Below the pieces are notes generated by a model. That model was not told the DNA's origin and searched no databases. It saw only the letters and a program-made list of their open reading frames with translations. The position numbers and the translations under genes were made by a program. A stretch of DNA of 64,000 nucleotides from Peristeroidobacter agariperforans (GTDB lineage Bacteria; Pseudomonadota; Gammaproteobacteria; Steroidobacterales; Steroidobacteraceae). The stretch is from assembly GCF_004138335.1 (NCBI RefSeq), contig NZ_RYFW01000002.1, positions 1,841,501-1,905,500 on the forward strand, given 5' to 3'. Positions 22,569 to 31,873 of the stretch are shown here, piece by piece. The stretch's first letter is position 1; each line of letters begins with the position of its first letter.

Positions 22569-24566
22569 ATGCGCGCACGCGTGCTGACGATGTTTCTGGC
22601 CGCCCTGTGTTCCTGGGCGAGTCCTGGTTGGGCACAGGAAGGCGCGCAACTGCCGCCGCCCGGGCCGGCGACCGAAGCAACCGTGCCGCAGGCGGAACCA
22701 CCCGGGGCGGCTCCACTGACGCGCGAAAACGTCGAAGCCTGGCTCGACGGTTACATGCCGTACGCCCTGCAGACCGGCGACATTGCCGGCGCGGTCGTGG
22801 TGGTCGTGAAGGACGGGCAGGTCCTGGCGCAGAAGGGTTACGGCTACGCCGACGTGAAAACGCGCAAGCCGGTCGATGCCGAGCTCACGCTGTTCCGGCC
22901 CGGCTCAATTTCCAAGCTGTTCACCTGGACGGCGGTGATGCAGCAGGTCGAGCAGGGCAAGCTCGATCTGGACACCGACGTCAATCAATATCTCGATTTC
23001 CAGATCCCGCCGCGTGACGGCCAGCCCGTGACGTTACGGAACATCATGACCCACACGGCGGGCTTCGAAGAGCAGCTCAAGGGATTGATGGGCGAGGAAG
23101 GCGGCGCGCCGTTGAAGTCGTACGACGAGTTGCTCAAGCACTGGGTGCCCGAGCGCATCTTCGCGCCCGGCACGACGCCGGCTTATTCCAACTATGCGAC
23201 GTCGCTGGCCGGTTACATCGTGCAGCGCGTGTCGGGCGTGCCGTTCGATGACTACATCGAACAGAACATCTTCGCGCCGTTGGGCATGCAGCACGCGTCG
23301 TTCCGTCAGCCGCTGCCCGAGAAGCTCAAGTCGCTGATGTCGAGCGGTTACAACCTTGCCTCCGAAGGCGAAGCGAAGCCCTACGAAATCGTGGGCCCGG
23401 CGCCCGCCGGCAGCCTGGCAGCCTCCGGCGCGGACATGGCGAAGTTCATGATCGCTCATCTGCAAAACGGTGCGTTCGGCTCGGCGCGCATTCTGCAGGA
23501 AGACACTGCCAAACAGATGCATGGCACGCCGCTCACCATCCTGCCGCGCGTGCATCGCATGCTGCTCGGTTTTTATGAGCAGAACTACAACGGCCGTCGC
23601 GCGCTCGGTCATGGCGGCGACACCAACTGGTTCCACAGCGATCTGCATCTATTCATCGATGACGGCGTCGGCATGTACGTTTCCATGAACAGCGCCGGTA
23701 AGGGCGGCGCATCCGGAAACGTCCGTGCCACGCTGTTCGAGCAGTTCGCCGATCGCTATCTGCCCGGCCCGACGCTAGATGGCAAGGTCGATGAGAAAAC
23801 CGCGGCCGAGCACGCTCGCATGATGGCGGGCGTCTACGAGAATTCGCGTCGCATCGACTCGAGCTTCTTCAGCCTGCTGGGCCTCGCCGGACCGATCAAG
23901 GTGGCTCCGAATCCGGACAACACCATCAGCGTGTCGATGGCCGTGAACCTTGCCGGCGTGCCGATCAAGTGGCGCGAGGTCGAGCCGTTCGTCTATCGCG
24001 ACGCCGAGGGCGAGAACCTGCTCTCCGCCGAAGTGAAAGACGGACAGGTGGTGCGCTTCAGCTTCGATGGTGTCTCGCCGTTCATGATGTTCGATCGCAC
24101 GCCGGCGTCGCGCTCGCCGGGCTGGCTGTTGCCGACGGCGATCATCGGATTGATCTCATTGTTGCTAACCAGTCTCGCGTGGCCGGTCTCCGCGCTCGTG
24201 CGTCGACACTACGGCGCGGCGTACGGCTTGTCTGGCGACGACGCCAAGGCGCATCGCTGGGTGCGAATCGCCGCGACCGCAGCGCTTGTGATCATGATCG
24301 GCTGGGCCATCACCATCAGCAAGATGATGGGCAATCTGACGCTGCTCTCGGAAAGCTCCGATGGATGGGTGTGGCTGATGCAGCTGTTGTCGCTGGTCGT
24401 CTTCATCGGCGGCGCAATCCTCGGTGTTTGGAACGCATGGGTCGTCGTGCGCAGTCCGCGCAAGTGGTATGCGAAGACCTGGGCAGTGGTGCTGGCACTG
24501 TCGCTGCTGCTGTTGCTGTACATCGCGTTTACGTTCCATCTCATCGCGTTCGATGTGAACTACTGA
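22569..24566 (+). CDS. Serine hydrolase (beta-lactamase family) with membrane tail
   Basis: The product has 665 residues. After a signal peptide (about 1-22) the beta-lactamase-related domain has SxxK (FRPGSISKLF, Ser113/Lys116), YSN (PAYSNYATSLAGY) and HGGD (RALGHGGDTNWF, third motif). The C-terminal part has three membrane helices (GWLLPTAIIGLISLLL, AATAALVIMIGWAITI, VLALSLLLLLYIAFTF). Relatives are D-aminopeptidases, esterases and carboxypeptidases. Here it could cleave D-amino-acid peptides before uptake and epimerisation by its neighbours. The ATG at 22569 follows AGGTGAGG. Confidence 0.85.
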   Translation: MRARVLTMFLAALCSWASPGWAQEGAQLPPPGPATEATVPQAEPPGAAPLTRENVEAWLDGYMPYALQTGDIAGAVVVVVKDGQVLAQKGYGYADVKTRKPVDAELTLFRPGSISKLFTWTAVMQQVEQGKLDLDTDVNQYLDFQIPPRDGQPVTLRNIMTHTAGFEEQLKGLMGEEGGAPLKSYDELLKHWVPERIFAPGTTPAYSNYATSLAGYIVQRVSGVPFDDYIEQNIFAPLGMQHASFRQPLPEKLKSLMSSGYNLASEGEAKPYEIVGPAPAGSLAASGADMAKFMIAHLQNGAFGSARILQEDTAKQMHGTPLTILPRVHRMLLGFYEQNYNGRRALGHGGDTNWFHSDLHLFIDDGVGMYVSMNSAGKGGASGNVRATLFEQFADRYLPGPTLDGKVDEKTAAEHARMMAGVYENSRRIDSSFFSLLGLAGPIKVAPNPDNTISVSMAVNLAGVPIKWREVEPFVYRDAEGENLLSAEVKDGQVVRFSFDGVSPFMMFDRTPASRSPGWLLPTAIIGLISLLLTSLAWPVSALVRRHYGAAYGLSGDDAKAHRWVRIAATAALVIMIGWAITISKMMGNLTLLSESSDGWVWLMQLLSLVVFIGGAILGVWNAWVVVRSPRKWYAKTWAVVLALSLLLLLYIAFTFHLIAFDVNY

Positions 24567-24573
24567 GGCAATC

Positions 24574-25605
24574 ATGAGCACCGCCGAGGCGATGATGATG
24601 AGTACCGCGGTTCCCATGCAGATGCAGGTTGCGATCGAGCGGTTGCGCTTGCGCAATCCGTTCCGGATCTCGGGGTACACGTTCACCGAAGTGCCCGTCG
24701 CCGTCGTCACATTGGACAGCGAGCGAGGTCGGGGGCGCGGTGAGGCAGCCGGTGTGTACTACCTCAAGGACACACCGGAGGGCATCGTAGAAACATTGGA
24801 GCAGCATCGCTCCATCATCGAGAGCGGCATCACGCGACAGCAACTGCTCGAGCTGTTGCCACCGGGCGGTGCGCGCAACGCACTGGATTGCGCGCTGTGG
24901 GATCTCGAAGCGAAGCATGCGGGCGTGCCGGTGTGGCGTCTGGCCGGCGTGGACATCGTCGCACCGTGCGTGACGACCTTCACCTTGAGTGCGGATGGCC
25001 CCCCGGCGGTCGTGAGTGCGGCCGAAGCGCTGCCGCACGCCAGAGCGCTCAAGTTGAAACTCGATGGCGATCTGCAGATGGATAAAGAGCGCGTGCGCGC
25101 CGTGCGCAGGCTGCGTTCCGATGTGTGGATCGGCGTCGATGCCAACCAGGGTTATTCCATCGAAAAGCTCAAAGCCATCATGCCGTCCTTTGTCGACGCC
25201 GGCGTGAAGCTCGTCGAGCAGCCGCTGCCCCGCGGTCGCGAGGCGGATCTCGAAGGATTCAAGAGTCCCATCCCGCTCGCGGCGGATGAAAGCGTGCAGG
25301 GGCTCGCCGATGTGCGCGGCCTGCGTGGCCGCTTCCAGGTCGTGAACATCAAGCTCGATAAATGCGGCGGGCTGACCGAAGCCCTCGCTATGGCGCGCGA
25401 GGCACGACGCCTCGGCATGCAGGTCATGGTCGGCAACATGGTGGGCACCAGCCTCGCCATGGCGCCGGCTTTCGTGGTCGCTCAGCTGTGCGACTACGTC
25501 GATCTCGACGGACCGGTTTTTCTGGCAGAGGACCGTCATCCCAGCGTCACGTACCAGGAGGGACACGTGTACTGCGCGAGCAATGTCTGGGGCGATGTGA
25601 AGTAA
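24574..25605 (+). CDS. dgcA: Enolase-family epimerase/racemase, DgcA-like
   Basis: The product has 343 residues of the mandelate-racemase/dipeptide-epimerase type. The general bases are KLK (Lys160, Lys162), metal ligands Asp189 (GVDAN), Glu215 (VEQPLP), Asp238 (AADES) and Lys260 (NIKLDK). Known relatives are L-Ala-D/L-Glu epimerase and the N-acetyl-D-glutamate racemase DgcA, which cooperates with DgcN; a DgcN gene lies two genes downstream, so DgcA is favoured. The substrate is inferred, not shown. It starts seven bases after the hydrolase stop. Confidence 0.75.
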   Translation: MSTAEAMMMSTAVPMQMQVAIERLRLRNPFRISGYTFTEVPVAVVTLDSERGRGRGEAAGVYYLKDTPEGIVETLEQHRSIIESGITRQQLLELLPPGGARNALDCALWDLEAKHAGVPVWRLAGVDIVAPCVTTFTLSADGPPAVVSAAEALPHARALKLKLDGDLQMDKERVRAVRRLRSDVWIGVDANQGYSIEKLKAIMPSFVDAGVKLVEQPLPRGREADLEGFKSPIPLAADESVQGLADVRGLRGRFQVVNIKLDKCGGLTEALAMAREARRLGMQVMVGNMVGTSLAMAPAFVVAQLCDYVDLDGPVFLAEDRHPSVTYQEGHVYCASNVWGDVK

Positions 25606-25647
25606 CCCGCAATGGCGCGGTCATCAACAAATATACGGGGAGCGACC

Positions 25648-27894
25648 ATGAGTGACTTCTTCAATCTGTCGCGCGGGATGACGATCGGCGTCTCCACCAG
25701 CGCCCTGGCGCTGCTGATGAGCGCGACCAACGTGCGAGCGGCAGAAGGCGCGGCGGGCGTGATCGACGAGATCGTCGTGACCGCACAGAAGCGCAGCGAA
25801 AGTGTGCAGGACGTGCCGGTCTCGGTGAGCGCGTTCGCCGAGGAACAATTGACTCGCGTGCACGCGACGCAGTTGCAGGACTACGCGGCGTACATGCCTG
25901 GCATCAATATCAGCAATGGCGGCAGCCCCGGCCAGACGAGCATCACCTTGCGCGGTATCGCGCCGGTCGGCCCCGGATCGGTCGTCGGCACCTATGTCGA
26001 TGACACGCCGCTTGGCGCTAGTAACAACTACGCGCGCGCCACCAGCTTCGCGCTCGATCTCATGCCGTATGACATCGAACGCGTCGAGGTGCTGCGTGGC
26101 CCGCAAGGCACGCTGTACGGCGCCGGCTCGATGGGCGGCTTGCTCAAGTATGTCCTGAAGGAACCGAGCACCGAGGCGTTTGAACTCCGCGCCGGTGCCG
26201 AAGGCTCCGACGTGAGCGGCGCCGAGGATCTGGGTTGGGGGGCGCGTGCCGGCGTAAACGTGCCGCTGGGCGAATCGGTCGCGATGCGCGCCAGTTACTT
26301 TCAGCAGAACACGCCGGGCTACATCGACAACGTCTACAGCGGCGAAGATGACTACAACGACGTCGAGCAGAGCGGTGGGCGTCTCGCGCTGATGTGGCAG
26401 ATCAACGATAACGCCTCGCTGAAGCTCGGCGGCATGTGGCAGCGCCTGGAGTCCGATAACAATGCGACGATGGCGCTGGCGCTGGCCGGCATGGATCCGG
26501 TGCGCGCGAGCCGCAACCTCCCGGATCTTTCCACCTCGATTCCCAATGCCGAGCCGTTCGACAAGGACGTGGACTACTACTCGGCGACGCTGAACTGGAA
26601 TCTCGGCTGGGCCGACTTCGTGTCTGCGACCAGCTATTCGAAAACGCACACCTCCCAGACGCAGGACGCGAGCATCACGTACGGCTCCTTGTTTCCCATC
26701 CTGAGCCTCATTTTCGAGTTGCCGGGTGCGCCCTATGACGAAGGCCTGAGCCAGTTCAACATTACGCTGGACCACGAGAAGTGGACGCAGGAATTCCGGC
26801 TGGCCTCTACCGGTGAGGGCGCGATCCAGTGGCGTATCGGCGCGTTCTATACCGAAGAAGACAGCGAGAACAAACAGGTCGTCGATGCGACCGACGTCAA
26901 TGGCGTGCCGATCGAAGGCTTCCTGCCGTACTTCGCCTTCGCGCAACTGCCTTCGCAGTACAAGGAGCTCGCCCTGTTCGGCGATGTGACGTGGAAGATC
27001 AGCGACAGCTTCGATGTGATCACCGGCCTGCGCTTTGCGCAGAACGATCAGAAGTTCCGGCAGATCAGCAGCGGCGCCATTCTGGTCACCGCGAACGATC
27101 CCGGTGAGTCCGATGAAGATGTGTTCACTTATGCCGTGAGCCCGCGCTGGCATTTGACGGATGACACCATGATTTACGCGCGTGTCGCCACCGGTTATCG
27201 CCCGGGCGGTCCGAACACCATCGTGCCGGGCATGCCGCCGTCGGTGGACGCCGATGAGCTGACCAACTACGAGCTGGGATTGAAGAGCATCTTCATGGAC
27301 GGCCGGGCGCTGATGAACGCTGCGGTGTTCTACATCGACTGGCAGGATATCCAACAGGCCCGCAGCTTCGCCGGTGTGAGCGGCCTGGATAACGCGGGCG
27401 ACGCGGAGAGCCAGGGCATCGAGTTCGAATCGCTGTTCTCGGTCACCGACGGTTTGCAGCTTGGCTTCAATTTCTCCTATACGGATGCGACGTTGAAGTC
27501 GACCCCGCCGGACCTGCCCAACGCGCTGGGCGTGCAGCTGCCGGGTGTGCCGGAATGGACCGGAGCGCTGACCGCGAACTACGCGTTCACGGCATTCGGC
27601 GGCCACGAAGCCAACGTGGGCGGCGGCTGGCGCTACGTCGACGAGCGTTTTTCCGAAGTCGTCAGGACAGAGGAGAATCTTGCGTACGCACTGCCTGCGT
27701 ACGATGTGCTCGACCTCAACGCCGATGTGCAGTTCGATAGCGTGACAGTACGGTTGTTCGTGAAGAACCTGACCGACGAGCGCGCTTTCACCGGCGGCGG
27801 CGTGACCGTGGACGGCTTGAACCAGCCGGTCCGCCTGGATCTCGCCGTGCTTCAGCCGCGCACCGTGGGTTTGAGCGTCGATTTCCAGTTTTAA
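25648..27894 (+). CDS. TonB-dependent receptor
   Basis: The product has 748 residues: a signal peptide (VSTSALALLMSATNVRA), a TonB-box/plug (DEIVVTAQKRSESVQDVPVSVSAF, SGGSPGQTSITLRG, VEVLRGPQGTLYGAGSMGG) and a 22-strand barrel ending in VDFQF. It is of the FepA/iron-siderophore receptor superfamily, but the locus suggests uptake of a D-amino-acid peptide or wall fragment. Start 25648 follows GGGGAG. Confidence 0.9.
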   Translation: MSDFFNLSRGMTIGVSTSALALLMSATNVRAAEGAAGVIDEIVVTAQKRSESVQDVPVSVSAFAEEQLTRVHATQLQDYAAYMPGINISNGGSPGQTSITLRGIAPVGPGSVVGTYVDDTPLGASNNYARATSFALDLMPYDIERVEVLRGPQGTLYGAGSMGGLLKYVLKEPSTEAFELRAGAEGSDVSGAEDLGWGARAGVNVPLGESVAMRASYFQQNTPGYIDNVYSGEDDYNDVEQSGGRLALMWQINDNASLKLGGMWQRLESDNNATMALALAGMDPVRASRNLPDLSTSIPNAEPFDKDVDYYSATLNWNLGWADFVSATSYSKTHTSQTQDASITYGSLFPILSLIFELPGAPYDEGLSQFNITLDHEKWTQEFRLASTGEGAIQWRIGAFYTEEDSENKQVVDATDVNGVPIEGFLPYFAFAQLPSQYKELALFGDVTWKISDSFDVITGLRFAQNDQKFRQISSGAILVTANDPGESDEDVFTYAVSPRWHLTDDTMIYARVATGYRPGGPNTIVPGMPPSVDADELTNYELGLKSIFMDGRALMNAAVFYIDWQDIQQARSFAGVSGLDNAGDAESQGIEFESLFSVTDGLQLGFNFSYTDATLKSTPPDLPNALGVQLPGVPEWTGALTANYAFTAFGGHEANVGGGWRYVDERFSEVVRTEENLAYALPAYDVLDLNADVQFDSVTVRLFVKNLTDERAFTGGGVTVDGLNQPVRLDLAVLQPRTVGLSVDFQF

Positions 27895-27913
27895 GTGATA
27901 AGTTGATCGAATC

Positions 27914-28951
27914 GTGACAACAGCCAACCTCTCGACCTCCTTGGATCTGCCGCAACCGTATCTGCTGTTTCTCGGCGATACCACTGAAGCGGGCTTCGCG
28001 AAAACCGCCTTCGGTCTGCGGGACTGGGCGCCCGAGCAATGCGTCGGCGAGCTCGCATGCTCGCCCGACGCCGTCACGCTCGGGCTACCCAGGCTCACGC
28101 CGGCGCAAGCGCACGCGAAGGGCGCTCGTTCCATGATCATCGGCGTGGCCAACATCGGCGGGCGCATTCTGGACAGCTGGATGCCCTCGCTGCTCGAAGC
28201 GCTGGAGGCCGGGCTCGATCTGGTGGGAGGCATGCACACGAGACTCGTCGACACGCCGGCGTTGGTTGCAGCCGCCGAGCGTCACGGGCGTCGTCTCATC
28301 GACGTCCGCACACCACCGCGAGGGATTCCGACCGCCAGCGGTCGCAAACGCAGCGGCAAGCGACTGCTGGCGGTCGGAACGGATTGCGCCCTGGGCAAGA
28401 AATACACCGCGCTCGCGATCGCGAAGGCGTTCAGGCGGCGCGGCGTGAAGGCTGATTTTCGCGCCACCGGGCAGACGGGCATCATGATCGCCGGCAGCGG
28501 CATGCCGATGGATGCGGTGGTCTCGGACTTCGAGGCGGGCGCCGCGGAAGTGTTGTCTCCGGATGCGGCGCCGGATCATTGGGATGTGATCGAAGGGCAG
28601 GGCTCGTTGTTTCATCCCTCGTATGCCGCCGTGTCTCTCGGGCTGTTACACGGCAGCCAGCCGGATGTGATCGTCGTGTGTCACGAAGCGGGCCGCACGC
28701 ACGTGCTGGGCATGCCGGACTATCCGTTGCCCAGTCTGGAGGAGACGATCGATTTGAATCTGCGTCTGGGTCGGCGTACCAACCCTGCGATTCGCTGCGG
28801 CGGCGTGAGCATAAACACGTCCAAGCTGTCGGAGAGCGAGGCGCGGCAGTTGATGGCGACGGAGAGCAAGCGGTTGGGCGTGCCGGTCGCCGATCCGATT
28901 CGCGGCGGCGATGAATTCGAGCGGCTGCTCGATCACTGCTTGCTCGGCTGA
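27914..28951 (+). CDS. dgcN: DUF1611 family protein, DgcN-like
   Basis: The product has 345 residues. It begins LPQPYLLFLGDTTEAGFAKTAFGLRDW, has IIGVANIGGRI, and a nucleotide-type loop LLAVGTDCALGKKYTALAI. DUF1611 proteins include DgcN, reported as D-glutamate N-acetyltransferase acting before the racemase DgcA. The start is GTG 27914. It is followed by a permease gene with a one-base overlap, and together with the epimerase suggests D-Glu catabolism. Confidence 0.75.
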   Translation: MTTANLSTSLDLPQPYLLFLGDTTEAGFAKTAFGLRDWAPEQCVGELACSPDAVTLGLPRLTPAQAHAKGARSMIIGVANIGGRILDSWMPSLLEALEAGLDLVGGMHTRLVDTPALVAAAERHGRRLIDVRTPPRGIPTASGRKRSGKRLLAVGTDCALGKKYTALAIAKAFRRRGVKADFRATGQTGIMIAGSGMPMDAVVSDFEAGAAEVLSPDAAPDHWDVIEGQGSLFHPSYAAVSLGLLHGSQPDVIVVCHEAGRTHVLGMPDYPLPSLEETIDLNLRLGRRTNPAIRCGGVSINTSKLSESEARQLMATESKRLGVPVADPIRGGDEFERLLDHCLLG

Positions 28952-30063
28952 TGCAACCCTCCTGGTTCCAACGCTACCTGCTGCCGGGCTTCGCCTTCAA
29001 GGCGGTGGTCATCGGCGGCGGGTACGCGACCGGCCGCGAACTGGTCGAGTTCTTCCTGCCGAGCGGTCCGCAAGGCGGGTTGTTCGGCATGCTGTTCGCG
29101 GCCGTGATCTGGAGCGTCGTGTGTATCGCGACGTTCCTGTTCGCGCGCGCCACGCACAGCGAAGACTACCGCACGTTCTTCCGGCACCTGCTCGGGCGGG
29201 GCTGGATGATCTTCGAGATGGCCTATTGTTTGTTCATCGTTTTGATTCTCGCCGTGTTCGGTGCGGCTGCCGGCGCCATTGGCGCTGCGTTGTTTGGCTG
29301 GCCGCCGCTCGCGGGCACGTTGTGTTTGATGCTGGGCATCTCGCTGTTCGTGGCGTTTGGCAACGCATCGGTCGAGCAGCTGTTCAAATGGGTCTCGTTT
29401 TTCCTGTACGGCGTCTATGCCTTGTTCGTCGTGCTCTCGCTCGGCAAGTTCGGCGATCGGATCTCGGCGAACCTGGCGTTGGATGTGCCGACCGACGGCT
29501 GGCTGCTCGCGGGCGTGACGTACGCGGGCTATAACATCGTCGGCGCGGTGATCATCCTGCCGGTGCTCCGACATCTCACCAGCAATCGCGACGCCATCAT
29601 CGCCGGCGCCTTGTGCGGACCGCTGGCGATGATTCCAGCATTCTTGTTCTTTATCTGCATGGTGGCCTATTACCCGGAGATCTCCGCGGAGGCCTTGCCG
29701 TCGGACTTCCTGTTGCAGCGTTTGGATGCGCCCGTGTTTCACGGCGTGTTCCAGCTGATGATCTTCGCAGCGTTGCTCGAGAGCGGCACGGGCAGTGTGC
29801 ATGCGGTGAATCAGCGCATCGAACAGGTGTGGCGTGCGAAGCGTGGGCGCGATCTTTCGGCCAGGGCTCGATTCATCGCCGCTGGCGTGTTACTCGTGAT
29901 CGCGATGCTGCTCGCCGAGCGATTTGGTCTGGTGACCTTGATCGCTCGCGGCTACCGCGGCCTTGCCTATGTGCTGATTGCGGTCTATGTGCTGCCGCTG
30001 CTGACGTACGGCGTATGGCGGCTGTGGCAGCGGCGTGGGCAGGTGGCGCTCTCTCCGCAGTGA
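28951..30063 (+). CDS. YkvI-like membrane transporter
   Basis: The product has 370 residues with about ten membrane segments (KAVVIGGGYATGRELVEFF at the start, LLAGVTYAGYNIVGAVIILPVL centrally). It resembles the YkvI/APC-type family. Substrate is unknown; an amino acid or D-Glu derivative is a natural guess. Its ATG overlaps the DgcN TGA by one base (TGATG). Confidence 0.75.
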   Translation: MQPSWFQRYLLPGFAFKAVVIGGGYATGRELVEFFLPSGPQGGLFGMLFAAVIWSVVCIATFLFARATHSEDYRTFFRHLLGRGWMIFEMAYCLFIVLILAVFGAAAGAIGAALFGWPPLAGTLCLMLGISLFVAFGNASVEQLFKWVSFFLYGVYALFVVLSLGKFGDRISANLALDVPTDGWLLAGVTYAGYNIVGAVIILPVLRHLTSNRDAIIAGALCGPLAMIPAFLFFICMVAYYPEISAEALPSDFLLQRLDAPVFHGVFQLMIFAALLESGTGSVHAVNQRIEQVWRAKRGRDLSARARFIAAGVLLVIAMLLAERFGLVTLIARGYRGLAYVLIAVYVLPLLTYGVWRLWQRRGQVALSPQ

Positions 30064-30801
30064 TCACTCGTACTGGAGCTGTTCGGCGAAGTCCGGACGG
30101 CCTCCGGGCGTGAGATCGAACAGGTTCCAGAACGGTTCGAGGGTGCCGGCCGCGCGTTGATCCTGTCCGGGATCGGGCGGGGCAAACATCAGCTCGGAGG
30201 CCCAGAAGAACCGGATCGCGCCGTCGCGGCTGCGTTTGAACACCAGAATGAGCGGCACCTGCTGACCTTCCTCGTCTTCGCCGTGATAGTCGCGTCGAAA
30301 GTTCGGACACCCTGCCGATGACAACAAACGAACGTGACGCCAGCCGCGATCGCGCGCCACACCCAGCAACTGATCCAGCGGCGCTTTTGCCACGACCGCG
30401 AAATTTCCGCCGCCTGCTTCGAAGTGCTGAGCGGCGGCGTCCAGTTGATCGATGAGGCCAGTGCACGAGGGGCAGGGTTGCGCCGCTTTCGGCAGCTCCG
30501 AGATGACACCGCTCGCGGCAGCGGCACGAGCATCGCCCTGGTGGCGAGGAAACATGTAGTTGTACATCACCAGGGAATCGGCGCCGTCGCGAAACAAGGC
30601 CGACAATTTGATCTTGGTGGGTTTGCCATCCTCACCCAGTCCGTCGAATTCATAGTCCTCGGGCACCTTGCCGCCGGCCGGGAGTGCACGGCGCTGGGCC
30701 GCGACCGCTTCCATCTGCCGGCGCAACGCGATCTCCTGCTCGAGGAGGGCGTTGCGAGCGGTGCGATATTCTGCGGATTCGTTGGGAAAGGAGATATTCA
30801 T
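30064..30801 (-). CDS. DUF899 thioredoxin-like protein
   Basis: The product has 245 residues. It matches the DUF899 family (LSALFRDGADSLVMYNYMFPRHQ, CPSCTGLIDQLDAAAQHF) with a Cys-x2-Cys at PCPSC in a thioredoxin-like fold. Function is unknown, possibly redox. The ATG at 30801 is used. It abuts the YkvI gene stop. Confidence 0.8.
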   Translation of the reverse strand: MNISFPNESAEYRTARNALLEQEIALRRQMEAVAAQRRALPAGGKVPEDYEFDGLGEDGKPTKIKLSALFRDGADSLVMYNYMFPRHQGDARAAAASGVISELPKAAQPCPSCTGLIDQLDAAAQHFEAGGGNFAVVAKAPLDQLLGVARDRGWRHVRLLSSAGCPNFRRDYHGEDEEGQQVPLILVFKRSRDGAIRFFWASELMFAPPDPGQDQRAAGTLEPFWNLFDLTPGGRPDFAEQLQYE

Positions 30802-30946
30802 GACGATGCACCTGGCAGGGTGATGGAACATCAAGTCCTGATCGAGCGCGCGGTTCCAGAAAGTTTTTCTTATCCGCCGTGTCGGCAGGCGTCGGGCGAG
30901 GGCGTCCTTGGGACAGATCGGCACTCAACGACACGGAGAATCAGCA

Positions 30947-31861
30947 ATGCAGCGCATCCTCGCGCCCGCTTTAGCCGCAATGGCATTAATGACTTCGAGC
31001 CTGCCCGCGGTCGCGGACAGTCAGCCCGCAGCGTCAACCGTTCAGGCACCCGATAAGTCAGGGCGCCTCGCCATCAACGGCATCAATTACTACTACGAAG
31101 TTCGCGGCAAGGGCGAGCCGCTGTTGCTTCTGCACGGCGGATTGGGTTCGGGCGATATGTTCGCGCCGCTGCTGCCGACGCTCACGAAGCAGCGCCGGGT
31201 CGTGCTGGTCGATCTGCAGGGTCATGGGCGTACCGAGCTCGGCACTCGCAAGTTCAGCCTCGAAGCCATGGGCGATGACATGAACGGCCTGCTGCAAAAG
31301 CTCGGCTACCAGCAGATCGACGTGCTCGGTTACTCGATGGGCGGCGGCGTCGGTTTCAGACTGGCCGTGCAGCATCCGCAGAGGGTGCGCCGTTTAGTGC
31401 TCGTGTCCGCAGGCTATGCATCCGATGGCTTCTATCCCGAGATCCTGGCTCAGCAGGGGCAGGTGAACGCTGAGGCCTTCCAGTACATGAAGGACACGCC
31501 GATGTACAAAGGTTACGTCGCCGTGGCGCCGAAGCCGGATGATTTCCCGCGACTGCTGGACACGATCGGCGATTTCATGAAGCAGGGCTATGACTACGAG
31601 GCCGATGTCGCGAAGTTGAAGATGCCGGTGATGCTGGTGTTCGGCGACTCCGACATGTATCGCCCCGAGCACGTCATCAAGTTCTATCAGCTGCTCGGCG
31701 GTGGCTTGAAGGACGCGGGCTGGATGCGCGAGCACCTTTCGCAGAATCGCCTCGCGATCCTGCCCAATCACACGCACTACGACATTTTCCTCGCACCGGA
31801 GCTGGTCAGCACCACGCTGCCGTTCTTGAACGGGGACACCAAAGCGAGCGCGTGGCAGTAA
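30947..31861 (+). CDS. Exported alpha/beta hydrolase
   Basis: The product has 304 residues with a signal peptide (APALAAMALMTSSLPAVA). The hydrolase landmarks are the oxyanion HGG (LLLHGGLGSGDMF), nucleophile GYSMGGG, Asp (VFGDSDMYRP) and His (NHTHYD). The substrate is unknown; the domain looks like a haloperoxidase/esterase. The ATG at 30947 follows GGAG. Confidence 0.82.
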   Translation: MQRILAPALAAMALMTSSLPAVADSQPAASTVQAPDKSGRLAINGINYYYEVRGKGEPLLLLHGGLGSGDMFAPLLPTLTKQRRVVLVDLQGHGRTELGTRKFSLEAMGDDMNGLLQKLGYQQIDVLGYSMGGGVGFRLAVQHPQRVRRLVLVSAGYASDGFYPEILAQQGQVNAEAFQYMKDTPMYKGYVAVAPKPDDFPRLLDTIGDFMKQGYDYEADVAKLKMPVMLVFGDSDMYRPEHVIKFYQLLGGGLKDAGWMREHLSQNRLAILPNHTHYDIFLAPELVSTTLPFLNGDTKASAWQ

Positions 31862-31873
31862 GCGGAGTTAGGG

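Noticed and set aside
25624-28254. Very long open frame on the minus strand opposite the TonB receptor and DgcN gene
   Set aside because: It is antisense to two clear genes, has no family signature, and long antisense frames are common in GC-rich DNA.
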